Positions 46,301 through 54,144 of a stretch of DNA of 64,000 bases are shown piece after piece; within the stretch, counting starts at the first letter, position 1; each line of letters begins with the position of its first letter. Below the pieces are notes generated by a model. It had not been told where the DNA came from, ran no database searches, and was given only the letters and a program-made list of their open reading frames with translations. The stretch lies in the NCBI GenBank assembly GCA_002731275.1, contig PCBK01000027.1, positions 1-64,000 on the forward strand, read 5' to 3'. The translations under genes were made by a program, and so were the position numbers. Source of the stretch: Deltaproteobacteria bacterium. Its GTDB lineage: Bacteria > Myxococcota_C > UBA6777.

Positions 46301-46633
46301 TCAGTCTTTGGGAACACGCAGCTCGACGAATATGTAGGAGAGGAGGCGGATACCGATGATCACGGCATTGCCAAAGATGAGGATGGTTTTAAATTCACCG
46401 TCCATTTTGACATTTGGGAGGAAGAAGAGCGCGCCGAACATCATCCCGTTGATTAAAAACAAGATATACCACAACGCAGGACCATTGATGCGATAGCCGT
46501 GAACAAAGCGCGTCCCAAGAGATGCCCTCGCGTAGCAGTCCCGATGGTAGGTGAGAAATGTTTTGCCAACAACAGCGAGCTCGCTACGTCGTCTGATCGG
46601 TTTGTTGCATCCCTGACAGATCACGTCTTTCAT
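46301..46633 (-). CDS. Small zinc-finger membrane protein
   Basis: A 110-residue protein with an N-terminal zinc-binding pattern (Cys6-x2-Cys9, then His30-x2-Cys33; CQGC and HRDC), followed by two hydrophobic helices (about 52-70 and 83-101). The finger resembles short treble-clef or LIM-like knuckles (CQGCNKPI, TYHRDCY). Function unknown. AAAGG lies about nine bases upstream of the ATG. Confidence 0.8.
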   Translation of the reverse strand: MKDVICQGCNKPIRRRSELAVVGKTFLTYHRDCYARASLGTRFVHGYRINGPALWYILFLINGMMFGALFFLPNVKMDGEFKTILIFGNAVIIGIRLLSYIFVELRVPKD

Positions 46634-46808
46634 CGATTCGGGCCTTTCGTGTGGAGAGAGAGGCTGATGTCACCTTGTTTTTTGGGATTGTATAGAAGAT
46701 GGACGACACATGCAAACGGTTGTGTTGTAAGAGTGATTCTTGCCGAAATAGATGGAGAGTGTGGTGTGTTCGGTGAGACTGATTTGTTCTATTTTTTAAG
46801 GAGCCAAA

Positions 46809-47318
46809 ATGAAGTGGTTGTGTTCTCTGTTTGTATTGGTGAGCGTTGGGATGTCCTCCTACAAGGCATCTGCGAAGCCCACGACACGTCCTGCCCTGAC
46901 AAAGAAAGTGTCTTCGAAGAAGATCGCAAAGCGTCCCCTTTACGAACGTATCAAGCCTCCAGCCGATACGCTTCATCGTGCGTTCTATTTCCTACACCAA
47001 GCTACAGGGTTTTTTGAGTCCTGGCTGATGATGCAGACGCTCAAAAAAAAGTTGTGTCTCAATGCGCTCAACGTCGCCAAAACCCATCTAGGACAGGCGA
47101 ACAAGTTGATTCGTTCCTCCAAACACCCTCTCGCGTCGCTGTACACCAAACTTCAAGGATTGCTGCAACGCGCTGAACATGCACCTTTCGCTGAAGTTGA
47201 ATTGCTGCGTGTCGATCTCTCCCTTCTCATCGAACAACACAAGCTCCCACACAAGCGCATCTGGCACAAAGCCTTCTTTGCCTGCCGAAAGACCAAAGTC
47301 CCCGATAATGTAAGATGA
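46809..47318 (+). CDS. Small exported basic helical protein
   Basis: A 169-residue protein with a signal peptide (about 1-22, ending KASA) and a Lys-rich mature part predicted to be mostly helical (repeated leucines, KTHLGQANKLI, LYTKLQGLLQRAEHA). No family recognised. It is divergent from the zinc-finger gene and has AAGGAG five bases before the ATG. The 178-bp spacer to the next gene shows no clear terminator. Confidence 0.8.
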   Translation: MKWLCSLFVLVSVGMSSYKASAKPTTRPALTKKVSSKKIAKRPLYERIKPPADTLHRAFYFLHQATGFFESWLMMQTLKKKLCLNALNVAKTHLGQANKLIRSSKHPLASLYTKLQGLLQRAEHAPFAEVELLRVDLSLLIEQHKLPHKRIWHKAFFACRKTKVPDNVR

Positions 47319-47495
47319 TACAAACCAGTGGTTGACAAAGTGCTCCTCAAACGCCATCACACATATACTGCGATGGGTCTTTCGGGGCAAAGTAATCCTG
47401 CCGGACCTTCTTTGTTGTAGTGACAACTCCAGCCCTCCAATGACCTCACAGGACGCCTGTGTCCTCGTGTTGCCTGGATAGAAAGGATGATATCG

Positions 47496-49112
47496 ATGAC
47501 GACAACCCGTTATACATTTTGCCGGATATGTGAGGCGCTCTGTGGCCTCAAAGTCACGATGGAGGGGGACACCATCACCCACATCGAGCCTGACGCCGAA
47601 CATGTCGCGACAAAAGGGTATGGTTGTGTCAAAGGTCTCAAACAACACAAACTCTACCAATCACCTGATCGTCTCAAGGCACCCATCAAGCGAGAGGGCG
47701 ACACATTCACTGAGGTCTCCTGGCAAGATGCCCTCTCAGGGATCGGTGAGAAGGTCAAACAACTGCGCAAAGAACATGGTCCCAACAGTATCGCGATGTA
47801 CGTCGGGACCGCTGCAGGATTTGGTGTCCTTCACCCTGTCTTCGCGCAAGGTTTTATGAATGGTATTGGCTCGACAAACATGTACGCCTCAGCAACACAA
47901 GATTGCAGCAACAAATTCGCTGTCTCTCGTATGGTGTATGGTTTTCCATTCACACTACCATTTCCCGACGTCGATCACACCGATTGTTTGATCATCGTCG
48001 GTGCCAACCCCGCCATCTCCAAGTGGAGCTTTCTGCAGGTCTCCAACCCCATCAAACGACTCAAATCCATCACCAAACGTGGCGCCAAACTCTTCTTTAT
48101 CGACCCTAGACGTACCGAGTCCGCAAAGGTCGCTGGTGAACACATCTTTATCCGTCCCAACACGGATGTCTTCTTTTACCTGTCCTTTCTTCACGAATTG
48201 CTCGCGCAAGGTTATGTCGAACAAGACCGTGTGGACGCCTATATGGATGGATTTGATGACATTAAAGCGCTCGTCAAGGAGTGGTCTCCAGCGCGGACCC
48301 AAGAAGTCACCAATGTCCCTGCCGAGACGCTACGCTCATTGGTTGAGGCGTACGGGACATCGAAGCGTGCGGCGATGTACTGTTCGACAGGCGTGAATAT
48401 GGGGACCAACGGTTCACTCGCTTACTGGTTACAGGAGTGCATCAACGCAGTCTCTGGAAATCTCGACCGCAAGGGAGGAACCCTTGTGAGCCGTGGGGTG
48501 ATGGATTTCCCACGCTTTGGCAAAAAGAACGGTATCCTGATGAGTGATGAGCGTTCACGAGTCGGTGGTATCGCCTCTGTGAATGATGCGTTCTCTGGTG
48601 GTGTTTTGGCCGATGAGATCTTGACGCCAGGAGAGGGGCAGATCAAAGCGTTGTTTGTCACTGGTGGTAATCCGCTCTTGACGATGGCCAACGCCGGACG
48701 TTTGCGGGAAGCCTTCAAGGAGTTGGAGCTGCTCGTGACGTTGGATATCTTGCCCACAGAGACAGGGCACCTTGCCCACTACCAGCTGCCATGTACCTCA
48801 CCACTTCAGCGCCCCGATCTGCCCTTTATCTTTCCGCTGATGCTGGGCTTACAATCCAAACCTTATCTACAAGCGACAGAGGCGATCGTGCCACCTGAAG
48901 GTTTGCAGCGGGATGAAGCGAGCATTTATATCGATTTAGCCCGTGCGTGTGGAGTCTCGCTCTTCGACTCCAAGATCGCGCAATCCGTCTTCGAGTGGGC
49001 GCAGTATTTTCATGGTTCGGATAGAGAAGGTGTCCCTGCGGCTATCCCTCAAAAGCGTTTACTCGATCTGTTGTTGCGTTTGACTGGGCAAGGGGGGTTT
49101 CGCAAGTTGTAG
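47496..49112 (+). CDS. Molybdopterin oxidoreductase, N-terminal part (ends at in-frame TAG)
   Basis: The first 538 residues of a bis-MGD molybdopterin oxidoreductase of the DMSO-reductase superfamily. A [4Fe-4S] cluster site is formed by Cys9, Cys12, Cys16 and Cys44 (CRICEALC, then GYGCVKG). The molybdopterin domains include CLIIVGANPAISKWS-like and GQIKALFVTGGNPLLTMAN blocks. The frame stops at TAG (49110-49112), then continues open in the same frame to 49721, and that continuation encodes the missing cofactor-binding C-terminal domain. The full reading would be about 741 residues, normal for the family. The ATG at 47496 is preferred (AAGGA eight bases upstream). Whether it is a broken gene, an error or a recoded codon is open. 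Confidence 0.88.
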   Translation: MTTTRYTFCRICEALCGLKVTMEGDTITHIEPDAEHVATKGYGCVKGLKQHKLYQSPDRLKAPIKREGDTFTEVSWQDALSGIGEKVKQLRKEHGPNSIAMYVGTAAGFGVLHPVFAQGFMNGIGSTNMYASATQDCSNKFAVSRMVYGFPFTLPFPDVDHTDCLIIVGANPAISKWSFLQVSNPIKRLKSITKRGAKLFFIDPRRTESAKVAGEHIFIRPNTDVFFYLSFLHELLAQGYVEQDRVDAYMDGFDDIKALVKEWSPARTQEVTNVPAETLRSLVEAYGTSKRAAMYCSTGVNMGTNGSLAYWLQECINAVSGNLDRKGGTLVSRGVMDFPRFGKKNGILMSDERSRVGGIASVNDAFSGGVLADEILTPGEGQIKALFVTGGNPLLTMANAGRLREAFKELELLVTLDILPTETGHLAHYQLPCTSPLQRPDLPFIFPLMLGLQSKPYLQATEAIVPPEGLQRDEASIYIDLARACGVSLFDSKIAQSVFEWAQYFHGSDREGVPAAIPQKRLLDLLLRLTGQGGFRKL

Positions 49113-49160
49113 CGCTCTGTTCATGGACGTGAGCGACCGGCACATAAGGAGGAGGCCTTC

Positions 49161-49721
49161 TTGGGGCAGCGCGTGTTAACGGACAATGGGCGGATTCAGC
49201 TCGCGCCCGTGAGGTTGATGGAGGCTGCGAAAGAGCGGTTGGAGCGAGATTTTGCATATGAGTTGGCACACAAGGACCAGCTCAAGCTGATCACGAGGCG
49301 GGCGATTACGACGCACAACTCGTGGACGCACAATCTCGAAGACTTTGTCGGTGAACGCAATCGCACCAACTATCTCTACATGCATCCGGATGATGCGGGG
49401 CAGCGCTCTTTACAGGAAGGGGATATGGTGGATGTCACGTCGGAGACCGCGACGGTCCGCTTGCCGATGAAGTTTCTCAAGGAGTTGATGCCCGGTGTGG
49501 TCGCCTTGCCACATGGTTGGGGACATCAACACGCCAAGAAGCTCAGTGTCGCGAGCCAAACACGCGGTGTGAATGTCAACTTGCTCAGCCCTGATGGGCC
49601 AGATAGGGTCGATCCTCTCTCTGGAATGGTCCATTTGACGGGAATTCCTGTTGAGGTGACAGCGGCACAAGGTCCACAGGCACACACATGGTCTGGTCTA
49701 CCAGAAGGAGATATCGCATGA
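49161..49721 (+). CDS. Molybdopterin oxidoreductase, C-terminal part
   Basis: This 186-residue piece is a molydopterin-dinucleotide-binding beta-barrel domain. Signs are VLTDNGRIQLAP, TRRAITTHNSWTHN, YLYMHPDDAGQRSLQEGDMVDVTS and VALPHGWGHQHAKKL. It lies in the same frame as the preceding gene with no stop between 49113 and here. A TTG at 49161 preceded by AAGGAGGAGG (49146-49155) could restart translation and make it a separate subunit, but those bases also encode residues that fit the continuous protein. It overlaps the endonuclease V start by four bases. Confidence 0.78.
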   Translation: MGQRVLTDNGRIQLAPVRLMEAAKERLERDFAYELAHKDQLKLITRRAITTHNSWTHNLEDFVGERNRTNYLYMHPDDAGQRSLQEGDMVDVTSETATVRLPMKFLKELMPGVVALPHGWGHQHAKKLSVASQTRGVNVNLLSPDGPDRVDPLSGMVHLTGIPVEVTAAQGPQAHTWSGLPEGDIA

Positions 49722-50425
49722 ATGAGATGGAGATCCCTGAAGGGTGGGAAGCTGAGCAATTGCAGATGGCGTCTTCTGTGGAGATCCCTACAGAGGGGGG
49801 ATATGTGCCACAAGAGGGCGATCGTATGGTCGCGTTTGATATCCAATATGAAGGGGACATCGCACATGTCGCGGCGACGTCGTTTCTATGGGGAGGTGAG
49901 AAGGAGGCGGTTTATACTGCGGGGATGGAGGTCGATATCCCTTATATCTCGGGTTATTTTTGTTTTCGAGAGGGACCACCTTTACTCGCGATGCTTAGGC
50001 ACTTAGAGGCCGAGCAAGTGACGCCAGCGTGTTTGATTGTGGATGGCCACGGGCTCGCGCACCCCAGGCTCTTTGGTGCGGCTTGTTGGTTGGGGGTCAA
50101 GACAGGTTTGCCCACGCTTGGGATCGCAAAAGATACACTTGTGCGTTTTGAGGGAGAGCTGGCAGAGGAGAGAGGAAGTACACTTGATGTTGTTGTAGGA
50201 GACGAGTGTGTCGGGCATGTTTTACGTAGGAGGGATGGAATCCGTCCTGTGTATGTGAGCCCTGGACATTTGATTCGCTTGGATGTCGCGACGGATATTG
50301 CGCTGCAATTGCCCAGCAAGTATCGAATTCCAGATCCCATCAGATGGGCAGATCAGGCTGCAAGGGCCAGGGCCAAAGGCGAACATCTCGCCAATACTCG
50401 CGAGTGTGGAACGCTGTCTCTGTGA
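49718..50425 (+). CDS. nfi: Endonuclease V
   Basis: A 235-residue DNA/RNA repair nuclease that cuts one base 3' of deaminated adenine (inosine). Family blocks: MVAFDIQY (first catalytic Asp), YISGYFCFREGPPLLAML and the second metal site VDGHGLAHPRLFGAA with its Asp, then TLGIAKDTL and PVYVSPGHLIRLDVA. The length is standard. The ATG overlaps the upstream stop (ATGA) with AAGGAG seven bases before it, so it is probably cotranscribed with the oxidoreductase, although no functional link is known. Confidence 0.94.
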   Translation: MNEMEIPEGWEAEQLQMASSVEIPTEGGYVPQEGDRMVAFDIQYEGDIAHVAATSFLWGGEKEAVYTAGMEVDIPYISGYFCFREGPPLLAMLRHLEAEQVTPACLIVDGHGLAHPRLFGAACWLGVKTGLPTLGIAKDTLVRFEGELAEERGSTLDVVVGDECVGHVLRRRDGIRPVYVSPGHLIRLDVATDIALQLPSKYRIPDPIRWADQAARARAKGEHLANTRECGTLSL

Positions 50426-50460
50426 TATTTGATGGTTTTACAACCAGTGCGCTTTGGTTG

Positions 50461-50551
50461 CTGCCGCGCTCTGCTTGGCTTTGTGGGTTTGCCACCCACA
50501 CCCGCCTGGGGGACAGCGCCCCCCAAACCCCGCAATGGACGCCTTCGGCGT
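50461..50551 (-). repeat. Hairpin repeat family A, diverged copy 3
   Basis: Read on the minus strand, it shows ACGCC-GAA-GGCGT (50551-50539), a GGGGGG/CCCCC hairpin (50524-50508), GTGGGT/ACCCAC (50499-50483) and AGCAGAGCGCGGCAG. The modules follow the same general scheme as copies 1 and 2 with different stem sequences. It fills the space between endonuclease V and the next convergent gene. Confidence 0.6.
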
Positions 50552-50570
50552 GTTTTGGTGTAGGGATGCA

Positions 50571-50963
50571 TCAGTCGTAGAGTTTGGTTGTGGCTGTGTG
50601 GGTGCCACAGGCTGTGATGGTGAATCTGGTCATGCCATGGCTTGGGCCTGAGCGGGGGGTCCATGAGCTAGAGGATTTTGTGTAGTTCTTGCCATTGCAT
50701 TTGTACTTGATACTCCACTTATGCTTGCTGGTGTTGAAGACGTTACGAATGACACAGCCTTTGGTTTTGCCGTTTTTGATCTTCTTGTTTTTGAAGGAGA
50801 GACAGTATTCCCATGTCGAGACCTTGTATCGGGCATATTTGATTTTGATGTTGTGACCGGACTTGTTGACAACCTGCACTTTGTATCCTGCGAACGCGCT
50901 GCCTACACAAAACATGGACACGAGGATAGCAAGGATTGTAAGGACATTCACTTTCTTCTTCAT
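50571..50963 (-). CDS. Small secreted protein, Lys/Ser-rich
   Basis: A 130-residue exported protein: signal peptide 1-25 (ending SAFA), then a basic beta-rich mature part with four Cys (CLSF, GCVI, YKCN, ACGT) and an RSGPSHGMTRFTI segment. No family recognised. The start at 50963 has AGGAGA six bases upstream; the longer frame upstream has no ribosome site. Its base composition is more AT-rich than the neighbouring enzymes, consistent with an accessory gene. Confidence 0.8.
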   Translation of the reverse strand: MKKKVNVLTILAILVSMFCVGSAFAGYKVQVVNKSGHNIKIKYARYKVSTWEYCLSFKNKKIKNGKTKGCVIRNVFNTSKHKWSIKYKCNGKNYTKSSSSWTPRSGPSHGMTRFTITACGTHTATTKLYD

Positions 50964-51084
50964 CGGATTCTCCTGTTGGCTGAGATGTGTTTCGTGCCGT
51001 ACGCAAAGCAATAAGTATTCCCACTTTGCAGAATGGTGTTGTGGTTTGTTTTATAGGGGGTTTGTGTGTTTGAGGGATGTGGTT

Positions 51085-51135
51085 GATTCAACGATTGTTG
51101 AAAAGATTCGAAGATTTTTGTAGGATCGTTGAGAA
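51085..51135 (+). repeat. Short repeat family D, copy 1
   Basis: A 51-bp element sharing about 75% identity with 52518-52570 (core ATTGTTGA and TTCGAAGATTTTT). In both cases it lies shortly upstream of a plus-strand gene start, and in one frame both read DSTIVE-[KE]-[IV]-RRF, so it may be the remnant of a duplicated gene end. Confidence 0.65.
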
Positions 51136-51155
51136 AAAACATTTTGGGGCAAAGT

Positions 51156-51500
51156 ATGCGATTTACATCGATTCCTACGTACCACGACTTGGAGCTTTTT
51201 TTAGCTCAGCACAAATATGTGGTTCTCCATGTTCGTGCGAGTTGGAACAAGTATGATCTCGAATTGGAAAAGAATATGTTGGCGATAAGACCAGAGCTAC
51301 TTGAACAAATCTCCCTCGCTTCGATAGATTTTGATGATGAAAACCTATGGCCCTATTTGAAAGAGTTGGGTGTGCGAAACATCCCATTGTTGTTGTTCTA
51401 TCTGGATGGTAAGTTGGTTGGAGAGAAAATGGGGTTGGTTTCCTCTAGAGTTTTAGCTACCCTGCTGAAGGGATTCTTTACTTTTCGTGAGGATGTGTGA
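51156..51500 (+). CDS. Thioredoxin-fold protein lacking the CxxC motif
   Basis: A 114-residue protein with the pattern of a thioredoxin: strand VVLHVRASW, helix, strand LASIDFDDENLWPYLKELGVRNIPLLLFYLDGKLVGEKMG. The cis-Pro (NIP) is kept. The redox motif WCGPC is replaced by WNKYD, so both cysteines are missing and it cannot act as a normal disulfide reductase. It may serve as a binding module or immunity-like protein. The ATG at 51156 follows GGGG; a TTG nine codons earlier is possible. Confidence 0.78.
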   Translation: MRFTSIPTYHDLELFLAQHKYVVLHVRASWNKYDLELEKNMLAIRPELLEQISLASIDFDDENLWPYLKELGVRNIPLLLFYLDGKLVGEKMGLVSSRVLATLLKGFFTFREDV

Positions 51501-51549
51501 TTATGTTGCTGGTTATATTCGTGATTTTGTTTGTTGGACTTTTTTCGGT

Positions 51550-52371
51550 CTAATTGGGGATGTTATCGTCGGTGGTCTTTGGCTGAAGGCGTTGGGTGAT
51601 GGCCTCGGCTTGCTTCCAGATTGCCTGCTGCTGCTCTTGTGGGTGGTCCATCGAGCACCTCTCTATAACGTCCCTTCGAGCTTGTCGTGCGATAGAACAC
51701 TTTCTTTTGTACTGAGCAAAGAATTGAAACTCACCCTCTGGCCACTCGTGTCCTCGATCGCCTTCCGCAACGTAGAAATAATCCATCTCCCAAGGTCTCG
51801 GACAATGTGTGTTTTTGAGCTGTTCACCACGCAGGCGTAAAATGTCAGGTGGTGCGACGTAGACCAAGAAGCCGCTTTGTACGTACATCCTCTCTCGCGT
51901 CCATGGGTATGCAGACCAAGGTATACGTTCGCTCTTCCAGGCTTTGTCCGTTTCAAGGTGGAGCCCATGACTCTTCCAGCGGATCGTCTTGTCGGAGGGG
52001 CCGAGGTACTTACGCTGTTTGTTGAGGGCTGCGAGCATATCGCGGTTGGGGACGGTCAAATGATGGGGGGCGAGGATGATGGGCAATGAACGAGCTGCTT
52101 CAAAGGGGGTTGTCTCGATGTGTTGGTCATGAATCAAGATAAATGTGTTGGGTTTTTGCTGGTAGGAGAGTCCCCAAAGGAGATGTGCGAGCAACTTTGC
52201 GCCTTGTGGACACGAGAGGAGATGCCAGGTCTCATGGAATCGGTTGTTGCTAAACGTGATCTGTGTTTCGGGGCGGAGGGATATGATGTTGTAGGTTTTT
52301 CGTCCGAGTGTTCGTACTCTCAGGTGCAGCTTCATCTTGTCACCCAGGTGTTTTCGATGTCTTGGTTTCAT
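51550..52371 (-). CDS. Unknown soluble protein
   Basis: A 273-residue basic protein, rich in Trp, His and Arg, with no signal peptide or membrane helix and no recognised family. Motif-like stretches are WHLLSCPQGAKLLAHLLW, PWTRERMYVQSGFLVY and PWEMDYFYVAEG. I start at ATG 52371, preceded by GAGGTG; an ATG 12 codons later is an alternative. It is convergent with the thioredoxin-like gene and divergent from the WGR-like gene. Possibly part of an accessory cluster. Confidence 0.68.
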   Translation of the reverse strand: MKPRHRKHLGDKMKLHLRVRTLGRKTYNIISLRPETQITFSNNRFHETWHLLSCPQGAKLLAHLLWGLSYQQKPNTFILIHDQHIETTPFEAARSLPIILAPHHLTVPNRDMLAALNKQRKYLGPSDKTIRWKSHGLHLETDKAWKSERIPWSAYPWTRERMYVQSGFLVYVAPPDILRLRGEQLKNTHCPRPWEMDYFYVAEGDRGHEWPEGEFQFFAQYKRKCSIARQARRDVIERCSMDHPQEQQQAIWKQAEAITQRLQPKTTDDNIPN

Positions 52372-52517
52372 CGACACCTCGTACGATTCGAACGTCTCTT
52401 CTTTGTGTTTTGCATGGCAACTCTCTCGTTGAGGGTGATTGTGTACCTTTTGGTACGAGGACACACCCAAGACTGTTCACCAAAATGTTGAAGGGGGAGT
52501 GGAGGGGGAAGATTTCC

Positions 52518-52570
52518 GACTCTACCATTGTTGAGGAGGTTCGAAGATTTTTTGTGATCGCCGAGAGAAT
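52518..52570 (+). repeat. Short repeat family D, copy 2
   Basis: Partner of 51085-51135. It ends 31 bases before the GTG start at 52602. Confidence 0.65.
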
Positions 52571-52601
52571 CATTGGCTTGGAATGGTATGAGGAGTTATG
52601 A

Positions 52602-53552
52602 GTGAACAATCTATACAAGCGTAGTGGTCAACACTTTCATTTTTGGCAGGCATGGGAGTACGAGGGGAAGGTGACATTTCATTGGGGAATTGTGGGGCAA
52701 AGAGGAGAGGTTCGAGAGGAAGAGGTTGGTCCCTCTGCATCCGCCGACGAAATCATTGACTTGGAGATCGATAAGCGTCTCTCCGAAGGTTTCACAGAGC
52801 TGCCTGAGGAAGCATTCTCCTCCCTGAGCATCCAATACGCTGTCGAAGGCTGGGGAGAGCATGGTGAGCTAGACAAACGAGATGAGGTCGAGCATGAGCT
52901 CAACGAGTGCCTTGGATGGACAGGGAATGGAAGTTGCGATGGAGGAGATATTGGTAGTGGAACCATCAATCTCTTTTGTGATGTGCTCGACCCCGTCCTT
53001 GCCACAAAAACAATCGTCGACTCTCTTACGATGGCCGGCCTATTACCCGGTGTCTTGATCGTGCTCAGCGGTGAAGATGGATGTGATGTGCTGTGGCCTG
53101 AAAACTATGAAGGGAGCTTTTCCATTGTCACTCCCCAAGAAGATTCCACAAGCCGAGATCTCACACAAGATAACATCTTGACGATCACGACATTGCTCCG
53201 AAGACTTCAGGAAGAAGGAGGGACAGATAACTTTGTCGTCTTCACTGCGGGTAAGGCATCCAATTACTACATCCAATTTGCGGGCGCAAAGAATCACTCT
53301 GTGTTGTATGCAGAGGCCGTCAGTAACGAGTTCTTGGCTCCAGAGAGTGCACTGTCTCAAGATCAAGAAAATGTGCTATGTTCTAGGGGATGGAATGAAC
53401 CCTCTTCGGAGAGTGTCAATTTTCACCGAGAGTGGGAGGCCATTGACCACGAACATCGATTAGGCATCGCCCACGAGGTGATGAAGACCTTTCGAGACGT
53501 TTACGGTGTCGGACCTGAGATACCACTTTCTGTTGACTTTGGACTTGAGTAG
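52602..53552 (+). CDS. WGR-like plus TY-Chap-like domain protein
   Basis: A 316-residue cytosolic protein. The first ~70 residues (FHFWQAWEYEGKVTFHWG, then VGQRGE) resemble a WGR domain. The C-terminal ~90 residues contain YAEAVSNEFLAPESALS and LCSRGWNEPSSESVNFHREW, a close match to the TY-Chap (CesT-like chaperone) pattern, which often accompanies polymorphic toxin or secretion loci. The GTG start has AGGAG six bases upstream. No toxin is adjacent in this window. An immunity or chaperone role is an inference from family context. Confidence 0.78.
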   Translation: MNNLYKRSGQHFHFWQAWEYEGKVTFHWGIVGQRGEVREEEVGPSASADEIIDLEIDKRLSEGFTELPEEAFSSLSIQYAVEGWGEHGELDKRDEVEHELNECLGWTGNGSCDGGDIGSGTINLFCDVLDPVLATKTIVDSLTMAGLLPGVLIVLSGEDGCDVLWPENYEGSFSIVTPQEDSTSRDLTQDNILTITTLLRRLQEEGGTDNFVVFTAGKASNYYIQFAGAKNHSVLYAEAVSNEFLAPESALSQDQENVLCSRGWNEPSSESVNFHREWEAIDHEHRLGIAHEVMKTFRDVYGVGPEIPLSVDFGLE

Positions 53553-53569
53553 CTGGTGAATGAGAACAC

Positions 53570-53606
53570 ACCCCAAATCGTTCATGAAAACGTGTTTCTT
53601 TGGGGT
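53570..53606. terminator. Hairpin between convergent genes
   Basis: ACCCCAAA (53570-53577) pairs with TTTGGGGT (53599-53606), with a small inner CGTT/AACG stem. It lies in the 63-bp gap between convergent genes and may terminate both, though T-tracts are poor. Confidence 0.45.
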
Positions 53607-53615
53607 TTGAGGGCC

Positions 53616-54041
53616 TTACTTTTTCTTTTTGGGCAAGGTGATTTTGAGGACGCCTTTTTGATTGAAGCGGATGAGGGTTTTTTTGCGTATGCCAGACGTA
53701 AAGCCAAACATCAATGTGATGTAGAGTGTCTTCCCACCGAGGATTCTATATCCATGCTCATAAGACAAGAGCATACCGTTGTAGCAGCTATGTAGCGTCT
53801 TCAACTCATTTTTGGAGAGTGTGTAGGTCTTACCAAAGGCGGAGATGTTGAAGTTCGTAAAGGAGCACTTCTTTCCGCCCTTCGCTGTGATCTTGATGGG
53901 GCCAGATGAACCGATACCTTTTGAGTGCACGTTGATATCAGAGAAGGTCAGGATGCCTTCTTGGGAGGCAAAGGCTGTCGAAGAAAAAAGAAACAGCGCG
54001 GTCAAAATGAACGTTCGTGTCCAAATGTGTGGGGAAATCAT
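53616..54041 (-). CDS. Small secreted protein of unknown function
   Basis: A 141-residue exported protein: signal peptide about 1-26 (ending AFAS), then a beta-rich mature domain with two Cys (KKCSF and HSCYN) and a KKKK end. No family recognised. It resembles the product at 50571 only in size and basic composition. It is convergent with the WGR-like gene. Confidence 0.75.
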   Translation of the reverse strand: MISPHIWTRTFILTALFLFSSTAFASQEGILTFSDINVHSKGIGSSGPIKITAKGGKKCSFTNFNISAFGKTYTLSKNELKTLHSCYNGMLLSYEHGYRILGGKTLYITLMFGFTSGIRKKTLIRFNQKGVLKITLPKKKK

Positions 54042-54144
54042 CTCTCACTCCTCTGTGTGATCATACGCGAATGTACCGGATGGATTGTACAATACACGAT
54101 CACAACAGAACAGCGACTCTCGTTATTCCTCCGCTCTGTTGTTC

